NCBI GenBank assembly: GCA_033557835.1
Contig: JAWQRO010000474.1
Coordinates: forward strand, 1-38,305
DNA: 38,305 nucleotides
Origin: Helochares maculicollis
Taxonomy: Eukaryota; Arthropoda; Insecta; Coleoptera; Hydrophilidae
Reading direction: 5' to 3'
This document shows, piece after piece, positions 22,765 to 33,600 of this stretch (the first letter of the stretch is position 1; each line of letters starts with the position of its first letter). Below the pieces are notes generated by a model. The model did not search any database. It was given only the letters and a program-made list of their open reading frames with translations, and was not told the origin of the DNA. Position numbers and translations under genes: made by a program.

Positions 22765-25700
22765 ATGGGCAGCCTTCCGAACCTGCACGAGCTGGGCAAG
22801 GAGGAACCAAATTTGAAGATCGGCGGACACGTCACCGTACAGCACCACTATGGCCCCAGCCACTCCTCCATGTCGAACGAAGAGCGCAGCCGGGTCTTCC
22901 ACAGGCACTCGGCACACTGCAAGAACCCCAAATCCAAGTGCAACGTCAACCAAGGCACCAAAATCATCTACGATGACTTTATGCTGGAGGTAATCCCCAT
23001 TCAACCACCCCATTTTCCCGCCGCTTAAAACAAGCGAATCCAATTGGCCAACCGCTTGCCTTTCGACCAATGAGAAGCGAGCGTTCTGGAACGCAAAACG
23101 TCAAATTATTACCTTCGAACGCAAAATCGCCACTTTCACCGATGATTCTTTCAAATTCCAATTTTAGTGATTTGCGCCTTCCGAATCGATTCGAAAATTG
23201 CAACGCGCCCAATTTGCTCGCCGCTAAATGGCAGTAACGCTTCAAAAACGACCCTCCTAACGATCTTAATAATACCCAAAATGGCCAATCAAAATCACCC
23301 CCGGTTTGAAATTTCAACCAATTACGACCGAGTATTTCGGCGCGCCCGCAAATTGCCGCATTAATACGAATTTGAAATCCAAAAGTCGCTTTATAATGCT
23401 TTTTCTGTGTATTCTGTGCCCCCCCCCCTCCCTAATGTTCCAGTCGTAGTGTTTTAATATGCCATTTTTGGCCATGTTTAATTGCGCCTCGCGGTTATGT
23501 TTGCATTTTGTCTTTAAAGTCCTCAAAATGTGACTGAAACGTATTTTTCATTTCCAGCAAATGGCCGCCTACTCTCCGATATCGAGCAGATCGACCCGCA
23601 ACCTCACGCACAACGTCCGAAGGCGCGACTCGATGAACAGCTCGATAGGGGCCACCTCTGTCCGAAGGCTCATAGCGGTGGTCCGCAACAACAACAGCAG
23701 ATCGGGCCCCATCTACAGCAGGAAGGTCCTGATCCGAAACCTCATCGTGCTGTGCGTCTCCCACATTTTTATAACTTCAACGTTTCTGCCCTTCTTGGCC
23801 CTCCAGGGGAGCGTCTCCATCTGGAACCGCCCCCTCGAGAACTCCCTGATCCCGATAACGATCAACATCGGCTCGCACCTCTTGGTGGTCTTGTTCATTT
23901 TCGCTGCGGTCTCGACCCTGTTCGGACCGAGCCTGGTCCAGAAGCTCGGGACCAACTGCGTCTTCCTCGTGTCTTACTTTGTCTACGCAATCTTCTACAC
24001 TGCTCATCTCTACCCCGTATTGTACCTGTTGGTCCCCATGTACGTCCTAGTAGGCATAGTCTTAGGCCCCGTTTCTATGGCCAGGATAACCTTCCTGATG
24101 ACCGTCAGCGCTAAGATAAGCTACGTCTTCTCGGAGGACGACGAAGATGCGAAAATACTAAGACGCACGATCGTAATAAGGCGAGTCGCTCGTGCTTTCC
24201 AGGCAGCCCAGGACTTTGGCCTGATTTTCGGGTCGATCCTCTCGGCCATTTTGATAACGTATACAATCAATTGGAACAACACAAATTATATCAATAGCGT
24301 TAGCGTAGAAAATTCGACCACGAACGGTTTATCTCCGCTCGGCAAGAACCAAACGGTAGGAGGAGTACCCGATCAGATCTTTTGCAATCAGAGTGTTCTC
24401 ATAGCGAAAATCAACTGCACTGCCTGCAACTGCACCTTCTGTGACTTACCAAAGAGCTACAATAACTGTACTTTAGAACCCCTGGCTCAAGTCTCCAACG
24501 TTTACGATTACAACGCGTTTTTAGATGATATTTTCGACGTGGACGAGTTCGGCGACAGGCTGTGCGGCTCGCAGGCGTGCCCTTCCAAATTTCTACTCAC
24601 CTTCAATGCCTCCGACGAAACGTATTTCCACGTCCTGCCCAAAACGACCGCCACCATCTTGGCAGGGGTCTACATCGGCATATCCGTGTTGGCCATGCTG
24701 ATATCCGGGGTGGGTTTGGATCGGATACGGATGTTCGTTTACCAGGACCCTTTGGAGAGGCCCGAAGGACTGGCGGCTCTGAGGGCCGTGAAGGACTCTT
24801 TTCGGGACGTGCGGCTGCAACTCGCCGCCCCCTTGGCTGTGTTCATCGGCTTGGAACAGGCCTTTATGTATGCCGATTTCAGCAAGGTAAGCAAGGCGGT
24901 GGCGCCAACCAAGCAGCACGCTTGCGAAAAGCCTCTCATTCGTTATCAATTTCAGTCGTACGTGGTTTGCACCCTCGGGATCCACAGACTTAACTTGGTT
25001 TTCCTCTGCATGGGGCTTCTACAATCGATAGCAGCGTGTACTCTCAGCATGCTTTTAAGGACGATCCGAAGATATTACGTAATCGGTGGGTAAATACTTT
25101 AAAATAGTTATTTTTTTGTGGAATGCAAAAATTAAGCAAGTGGAAATTGCGATTTCAAATGAACCAATCAGCACAATGCATTTCAAAAGCGCCGCTTTTG
25201 ATTGGCTGGAATCGAGAAATGTCAACCCTCTAATGAAACAATATTTGAATTGTGAGGTTAGGCGAGACTATTAAATATTTATTTTTATTTGCATTTTATT
25301 GCGTTTGCTTTTGTGCGACAATTTATATCCAACGTATTCATAGGCTCTAAAAACATGATCATCCGTTTAAAACTAATCATTTCTTCATGTTTGCTCTACC
25401 ATATAGTAGATAGTGAGAAAGTAGCTTTACATTAGAGATTTTAAAGACAGGTACAGTGGATTGAAGTTGACCCATTGTGTTGATTGTTGATGTTTTGCCG
25501 AGCTAATTTTGCGTTAACTTCCAGCCGTCGGCTTCACATTCCACGCCTGCCTCCTAATGGTCCAAATTCTCTGGAAACCCATGGGAGATGACCCTGCGTT
25601 ATTTTACGTCATATCGGCCGCTTGGGGAGTCTGCAACGCCATCTGGGAAATGCTCAATTTCAGTAAGTGCACTTCAATTCACCTAATCACACTTCAATAC

Positions 25701-26050
25701 GTAACATTTTCAAGGTGTATTACATACTTTGATGACTGTTACTACGTTATGATTATTGTCATACCTAACGATTGTGATTGTGTATCAGTATCGGCAAACC
25801 TGATGTTTTTTGCTTTCTTAAAGCTCTACTAACGGGGCTTTACGCGGACAACTGGGAAGCCGCCTTCTCAAACTCCATCTTTTTCCGCTATCTCGGTCTG
25901 GCGATCGCATTCTTCTTCCACAGCATCTTCTGCAACTGGGTCAAGCTCTACCTCTTGGCCTTCTGCATGGTGGCGGCGGTCATCCCCTTCGCCTGGCTGG
26001 AAATCAGGCTGGAGAGCATACGGAAGGTGAAAAACGTCAGTCGGTTATGA
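22765..26050 (+). CDS. Unc93: UNC93-like transmembrane protein
   Basis: A complete five-exon CDS: 22765-22989, 23558-24886, 24956-25085, 25525-25662 and 25824-26050. Introns are GT-AG and in phase, giving 682 residues. UNC-93 proteins are MFS-fold membrane proteins; C. elegans UNC-93 regulates a two-pore potassium channel and the fly homologue has been tied to potassium handling. Residues 1-130 are hydrophilic and His/Ser/Arg-rich, probably cytosolic. Hydrophobic segments start near residue 133 (L-I-V-L-C-V-S-H-I-F-I). A large outside loop at about 309-441 carries eight N-glycosylation sequons and eight cysteines. The K-S-Y-V-V-C-T-L-G-I-H-R block after the 24886/24956 junction is a family hallmark. 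All upstream frames contain stops before 22765, which fixes the start. The last exon encodes the final two helices and a short basic tail. Confidence 0.9.
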
Positions 26051-27504
26051 CCGAAATTCAACGTTTGGTGATCCTCACCTACTCCGTACAACCTATCCGT
26101 TGAGGAACGAGCGACCTTTTTTAATTTTATAAGACGGGGAACCCGGCGGATAGGTTGTATTCTCGTAGGGAACTGTGTTCAGAACACGTTTTCGTTTCGT
26201 TATTAAGCAAAACATATCACTTGTAAAAAAGAAAATTTTCCCCTCTTTGCGACAAGTCGAAGCAATAATTATTTCTCAAATTCAAAACAGTATTATTATT
26301 ATTATGTAAATTAACGAGTTTGCGTAACGCTCAATTTGTTGATTCTAAGCGTTAACAATAATTATTTTCTTGTAACTAGCGGTAGCAAGACTGAAAATTG
26401 CGCAAATGTTCCGTATGGAGTGACGACAAAACCTTGTATAATTAAGACAGTATTAAGAATATACGTTTTTCTAAAGTTGCGGAGCTGCAATAAAATGCGG
26501 TCGAAACCGTTTCATTATCCACGTTATATATGAATAAATCTTTTATAATAAGTGTAAATAGCATTCCGCTGGATATATTTTTGAAACTGACTCACTCATG
26601 AATGTGTTAGTGCCAAAGAATTGTAATAAAGGGCCTCCCGAGAGGCGAGTCGACGATACGTGGTGACTTGGCCACTTGTGTTACTTTTTGTTGTTGATTT
26701 TATACCCATGTTACTATCTTTAGCGATCTGTGATGTCTGTAAATATCGTAAGAGAAATGAATAAAACAATATATATTCATTAACTATATACGACAAAATG
26801 GTGAAATAAGTAAACAGGTTGTTATAGCACCTAATTTGTGTATTTTAAACAAAATTGTAAATAAACATTGCATACAATTGGATGTTTGAGTCTGTAGCGT
26901 TAACCTAAGGTCCGAGCCGAGCCAACGCCGACTTCATTCAACGGGGTACAAATAAATTTGACGGTTGGTTTTATAAAAATTTATTAGCTCCTCGTTTTCT
27001 ATTGAATAAACAGATTTATATTTTATAATTGTATAAAAATTGACTAGGTTATAAGAAAACAATAATTTATAAAACAGGAGAATGTAAAGGAAGAAGCGTA
27101 TTAACTACACGTAAACAAAATCAGTAACAACCCACACACCTATATGGAAAAAATCCGATGTTGCTCTACGCATACGTTATTGCCATGTAAAAACAGAGGT
27201 GATGTATCGAAAAACGAAAGGAGACGGAGAAATCACATTTTTGATGCTTCGTCCAAAGCGACATTTCTATTTGTTTATTTATTTATACCTAATTAGTTAT
27301 AAAAGCGCGTCCAAAACAACATGTTTAAAAATACTCGTTAGTAGCAAAAAAGCTCGAATCGAGGTGTCGTCTCACAATACGTGGGGAGGGAGATAGAAAA
27401 TTGAACGGAGGGCTTCCCGATCGATGAGTTAACAATGCGAATTTGGCGAGCCATTTGTAATTAAATCACCCTGAGATCACAGACTTTGACAAATTATCTT
27501 ATTA
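26051..27504. other. UNC93 3' UTR and convergent intergenic DNA
   Basis: AATAAA signals for the plus strand lie at 26533-26538 and 26760-26765. For the minus-strand ankyrin gene, overlapping AATAAA signals lie at about 27274-27283, 220-230 bp beyond the stop of its short last exon. A 13 bp inverted repeat begins 37 bp after the UNC93 stop. Open frames here are short and AT-driven. Confidence 0.5.
26087..26159 (+). repeat. 13 bp perfect inverted repeat in the UNC93 3' UTR
   Basis: TACAACCTATCCG (26087-26099) and CGGATAGGTTGTA (26147-26159) can pair in the transcript to form a stem with a 47-base loop rich in GAGG, CGAGCG and poly-U. Confidence 0.75.
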
Positions 27505-27620
27505 TCATTCGCTATCGCTGCTGTCATACTGGTGCATAATTTCGTAGGCCCGCTTGGATATCTCCATCGTGAACAAGAGGCCGTTTTGCTTCCAATGTCT
27601 CTGCGGCGGAGGGGACGTGA
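27505..27620 (-). other. Short alternative last exon of the ankyrin gene
   Basis: Preceded by a good acceptor (CTTGTTTCAG), it codes for 38 residues starting T-S-P-P-P-Q-R-H-W-K and ending S-D-S-S-D-S-E-type acidic sequence before TGA. The reading frame needs one base from the previous exon. That matches the donors of exon 9 and exon 10 (both phase 1), but not exon 11 (phase 2), exon 12 (phase 0), or the terminal exon 13, which has no suitable donor. Confidence 0.7.
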
Positions 27621-30600
27621 CTGAAACAAGCGAGTCGATCAATCGTATTGCGGCACAAAACACCACCAAACATAAAATCGACAAAGATTAGGCGGCTTGT
27701 ATCGTATATTTTTTACTTTCTGCAATTGTAAAGACACAGAGAAAAAATCAAATAAGTGAAAACATGTAAATAACAATAAAAATTGAAATCAATCGACGGT
27801 ATTGGCTCTCTACCACCTCGTTTACGAGAATTTATTAGCATTTGTCGGCTCGCTCGTCAATATACGGAGGCAAAAATATCTTAGGATAGGGTGCACATGT
27901 TTTCCCGGCTCTTCTTCATTTTCAATTTGGCGTTCGAGCTGTTCTTTTTCGTCAGTTTCGAGTCTTCCGATTTGGAAGCGAGGGCTTGGAAGGTCTCCAA
28001 ATAACCGGACGGCTCGCTTATGTCGTCGTCTTTCTCGAACTGCTTCGGCAGCAAAATTTTGATATCGTCCGTCACGACGACAGGGCTCTCCGATTCCGGC
28101 TTGGGCCCCAGCGAGACGCTTTTGACGTGGCCTTTGGATTTCTCGATGATCGGCTCGGATTTCGCCTTGATCTCGCAGCGTTCCTTCCTCAAATGACCGA
28201 GGAATTCCTCCCGCATGCTGTTTAGGGCTATCGTGTCTTTCAGGTCGAAATGCAGGTCTTGTCGTAGTCGGTCGAGGTGAAATTCGTCCTGAAATATCCG
28301 TCGAATGAGTTTTGACTTACCAAAGTAACGTTTCTTTACCTGGAGGATCTCGCTGTTGGAGCGTTGGGGCGAAGTGATTTCCTCGGACGAGAGATCGGTG
28401 CTCGTCGGCTCTTCGTCTTCGCGGATCAGGACGTCGCTGGCGGTTATGTTCTTCAGCAGCTCCACTTTTCCGCCGTCTCCGTGGTACAAATTTTCCACTT
28501 TGTACAACGTTTCGTTGCTGGACATTTCGTTGTCGCCTAGAGGGAACCGTTCGAACATGACGGGCGCCCGATTGGCTTGCCGTACGTACCCTTCCATGAT
28601 ATCGTCCAATAGTTCAACTTTTGGGGTATCGGCGTCCACTTCAATGTCGGAGGAAGAATTCTGCAAGTCGCTGCGGTCTGCGTCGACTTCTATGTCGGAG
28701 CCGAATTTCCTGAGGGAATCGAGGGTCGACTTGGATTCCTCCGAGATGGTCGCAAGGGACGACGCTGAAGGAACGTCGTTCTTCAGGGCAAATACCGGTT
28801 CTTTCACCATGGGAGTCTGCGGGCGAATTTTGTAAACCTCGGGTCGTGTCTTACTTTCGGTTTTCATGGTCTCCGGTCTTGCTTTGGGAGATTCGGGTCT
28901 GAATTTGCAGCCCTCGGCTCTCGACGTGGACGCTTCCGTTCTTAATATGGGAATCCCCGATCTCAACTTTGGGGCGTCTGGTCTAACCGTGGACCCGTCT
29001 GGTCTCCTCGTGGGACTTTGCGGTCTTCTGTAGGAACTTTCAGGTTTTACCAAGCAAGTTTCTGCTTTCGCCACAGAAATGTCCGCTTTCATTGTCTCCT
29101 GTCTCGTCATGCCGGACTGGGTATCCTGCTTATTTATAATACCTTCCTGTCGGAAAGTGGGACCATCGTGGCTTAGAGTTAAAACGAAACCGTCTTGCCT
29201 GAGGTTACAACTTTCTGGCCTAGTAGTGGCAGATTCTTGTTTTAAAGTGACGGATTCTGGTCTAAAAGCGGCAGATTCTAATCTAAAAGCGGGCGCATCC
29301 GTTATTGTCAAAAGAGGTTCGGCTCTACCGACTGCAGGTTCTGGTTGCGAAGCGCAAACGTTTGGTTTGCTTTTCGGGAGCTCTCTGACACCCTGAGTAG
29401 AAGGTGTGAACGAGGCTCTGGTTCGCTCCGAGAGTTCATCGTTGGTTTTGTCGACGCCTTGCCAGAATTCTCTCCCATGTTCGACGCCATATTTTATCTT
29501 GCTGTCGGATTCGCTCATGGAAAGGTTGGATTTCATCAGCAGCGATCCTCTAGGAGATTTCACATAGCCCAAGTCTTCGGCCGAGCTTTCGATGACGTTT
29601 TTACAGTAGTCGAAAACATTCAGGTCCATGTTTATGTTTTGGGCCAACGGTTCGTCTTTTAGATCTGGTTTTATGAGCGGTTTGGTTTTTGGGTCGTCAA
29701 CCGATTTGCCGTCCAGCAGGCTCTCCATGTACAGGACGCTCTTTTTGCGGATTTTCTTGTCGACTTTCCGCATGAAGCCTCTCTTGCGAAACATGTTGAG
29801 GGACTCTTCTAAAGCGCTGCACTGTTTGGTCGGCTGCAAGGGTTTTATGGTCATTATCGGTTCCTCGTACTTGCATTCAATGTCGACGTCCTCGGGCGCT
29901 TTGCACTGTCTAATATCAAAATGAATGAAGAAATAGATTTACTATAGGTTTACCTGCAGCGTAGCGACTTTGAGCGACAAAATATAGTTTGCAACGTTAC
30001 TGGGATACTTTTTACATTTCCATATACGATACTTTAGTTAGTGTCCAAAAACTATTCCACGGCGCACGGACAACTGCACGGTAAATGAGAATGTAAAAAC
30101 CACGGTCTCGTTAGTATATGAGAATGCAAAAAGCATTTGAGTAATATGCGATAATTTCCTTGGAGTTTTTGTATCGCAACTGAAGATGGCGAATCGCCGA
30201 TGTTTCGTTGCTCATCGTTGGCCTCTCTCGACATATCAAAAAACAATATATCATACCTCTCCCACTCGACCTTCTCGTTAGAAGGAGTGTAGTACCCCTT
30301 CGGCTTCTTCTGCACCGACGAAAACTTGCTCCTGTACAACGTTTCCCCGCTCTCGCTCAACTTCTGCGAGAGCCTCTTCTGCTTCTTTTGCTTCTTCTCC
30401 ATCTGCTTGAGGGCTTTCTCGAACGCAAACATTTGCCTACCTGGGTAGTCCAGGCAAGCGTCTTCGATTCCCTCTTCCGTCGCAGCTCGATCGTCTGATT
30501 CGGTTTCTTTGGCTCGATTCGGGTGCGGGCTGAATTTCGTCGATCGTATTTCGGGAATCCTGTTGATTTTTTTAAACGTAAGTCCGGAATCATCGACGAT

Positions 30601-33600
30601 GATGTCCGTATTCAGGTAACAAACTTTATCGTCCGGTTGCTTCACCAAGTCATCGTCTTCGTTGAACTTGGCTTTTTTGTAAATCAACCCGGACGGAGTC
30701 GAACAAATCGCTTCTGTATACTCCATTTTGTCTACCGAAATCGTCGAGTGTACTTGGTGCGGAGCTTCGATATCCTCGTCCGGTCCGACTTCAAAACCGT
30801 TGGTGCTGTCGTTCCTAGCTCTGTTGTCTTCGCAAGCCTTCGCTTTCATTTCCGCTAAATTTTTGATAGTCGTTAGATTCGATTTGATAACCGTTAGGGT
30901 AGGCGAGTAAGCCGATAAGATTTTTCGACGATGTCGAAATGTTATTGGCTCACCCGCAAGCTAGCGAGGCTGACTTTTACCTGACTCGGCGCTCCTATCG
31001 TCGATCGTCGACTTGCAAGGCAGGTTCTCCAGAACGTAATCCAGGTTCTCCTCCATTTTCTTACTCCTAATCCTCGACGGGCCCTGGGTTGCAGCGTAAA
31101 CTTTCGGGGTGGATTTCACGCTCGTCGCTCCTTGAGACCTCTCCGCGGCGGCCGCTTCCACTTCCCGCATGACGACCCCTTTGCATTTATTGAACATACC
31201 GTCACAGTCGTTTTCCTCCACTCGAAAATAATTGCATTCGAAGCTATTGTCCACGGCATTCGCAAACTCCTTCGCTTGCAGATCCTCCAGAACGTCGTGC
31301 GCTTCCCTACAGGCACTATCGGCGGATTCGACATAACCCCTGACTTGGGCAACGTCCTCCCACTTGAAACCCTCGACCGATTTTATATTTTCGTTGCCAG
31401 GCCTCGACTCGATTTCGTCCGTGAATATAAATACGTCGCGTGATTTCACGTCCTCTCTTGATTCCTCTCTACACTTTGCGTTATCTCTATATTTCGAGTC
31501 TTCGGCCGATTTAACTTCTTCTCCCCATTTTGTCTCCTCTTGCATTTCGTCCTCTTTGCGCTTTACGACATTTTCGTTGCTTCCCGTTTTCTTCCACTTG
31601 CTGCTCAAGCTGACGCCGAAGGTTTTCTCCACATTTTCGGCCACCTTCGCGGACGCCCAGCAAGTCTTGAATTTCGACGCTTTCTTCTTGGAGGGCGCTA
31701 CGTACTCGACTGTCACCTCCTGAGGGCCGATCCAGCCCTCCGGGGGTGCCACGCTCTCCACGGATTTCTGGAAGAAGGGCTTTTTGTCGGCGTTGTAGGC
31801 TTCCGAAGGGATTTGGAGGTGCGTCTTTGAGCGGTGCAGCTCCAGTCCCTTGCCCAACTGCTCTTCGACTTTCGGCTCGGAAGCCTCTTGGTTGTTGTAG
31901 TTCTCGATGATAAAACATTTCTCCTTCTTTTCAGGCATCAGGGTCAATTTGGCCGCTTTCGAGCGTGACTTGTGTTTCAGCCGCTTCTTCTCCAGGGCCC
32001 CCGTTGGTTCTTTCACGACGAAAGAGACTTTTTCGTTGAAGATCGAGGTCGCTTTGGATGCATCGGCTTGGTCGTGTTGCGAGCCGCCGTCCTTGGTCGC
32101 TTCCAGAGCCGATCTCTGCGGATCCAGTTTCGTGAACGAGTTGTGTATGAATGACGGGTATTTCTCTTTGATTTGGCAATTTTCCACCTGGATGTTCATG
32201 ACGACCATGCTTTGGGATTGCGGTGGGGCCACGTCGCCCATCGAGATGGGTTTGTTCGGATGGGCGTTGGGTTTGGCGTCTTTCTCGGGGAGTTTTTGGG
32301 CAGATTTCTCTGCGAGCTTCTCGCCTTCTTTCTCACTTTTACCCCAGTTGGTCAGGTCGTAAGTAGCCATGGACGAGTATTTGTGGGAGCAGGTCATGGA
32401 ATCGGGGCTTTTGTTTCTGGGTTGATTGTGGAGGGAGAAAGGATCTGCAAAAGGACGTACAAGGATTTGTGGTGCGGAACTGCAGTTACTGTGGATTTGC
32501 ATGTGTATAACCCGAATGAGTCTGAGTTGGTTTTGTGTAAATAAAGTCAGGGAGCGGACCTACCTTTAGCTTTGGCCAAAATGAGCGCCAAGCATTGGGC
32601 CACGTTCATATCGGGAGCGCAGCATAACGCTGGAGTATGGCCGTTTGCGTCTTCAGCTATTACAGATGATCCTTTCATTATTAATTGTTTAGTTACTTCT
32701 ACTAAGCCATTTCTCGCCGACAAATGCAAAGCACTGAAATTTCATTAGCTAATCAATTACTCAACGCCCACGAATTACACTTTACACATTGAATCAACTT
32801 TGTTTCAGAAAGAGCACTTACGTTTTCCTATCGTTATTGATCATGTTAATAATATCCTTATCGCTAATGTTTTCTAAAAGTTCTAAGGCAGCGTTGCTAT
32901 GTTTCTTAAGGCAGGCGAGGTGTAAAGCGGTGTTGCCGTTATTGTCGTAAAGCGTCAAATCAGCCTTACTAAATGTGAGTAATGCTGAAAGAAACAAATA
33001 TCATATTAAACTGTTTTTAGAAAACAGTTTGTACATACCTATAATAGATATTTTACCATGAAGCGCAGCGGCTATGAGGGGGGTCCTCCCGTCTTCATCC
33101 TGGCAATTGATATCGGCGCCTTGCACCAACAAAAACCGCCCGCATTCCCTGTGGCCGTTCAAGGAGGCGATGTGAAGAGGAGTTCGCCTCTTTGAATCTT
33201 TCAGCTTGACTATTTCAGACCCAAAATAATTACATAGCAACTCTATGCATTTTGTGGATCCTGAAACTCTAGAACCGAACGACACGATTACGTCCGTACG
33301 TGACAACATCGCTTCAAATAGGTACTTACGTTGCGCAATGAATCGCCGAGAACGGATTGCCCTCCAGCTTCTTGAATATGTTTTGCTTTAAGAGGAACTC
33401 GACGCAACTCGGATTCCCGTAGTAGCAAGCCCAGTGCAAAGCGGTGCAGTTTTGCTTGTCGAAGGCCAACATGTCCGTGGGGCTCATGTGGTGGCCGATC
33501 AACTGCAAGCAGTTCAAGCGGCCGCAAGACGCCGCTATGTGCAAGATGGTCTTCCCGTGGACGTCGACCCGTCCGATATCGGCCCCGTGGGCGATCAGCA

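Noticed and set aside
22731..22976. 81-codon frame overlapping UNC93 exon 1
   Set aside because: It is out of frame with the UNC93 product and has no splice continuity. It is kept only as an upstream overlapping ORF, not as a gene.
25180..25202. CAAAAGCG-C-CGCTTTTG hairpin in a UNC93 intron
   Set aside because: The one-base loop is sterically unlikely as an RNA hairpin and it is isolated; probably chance.
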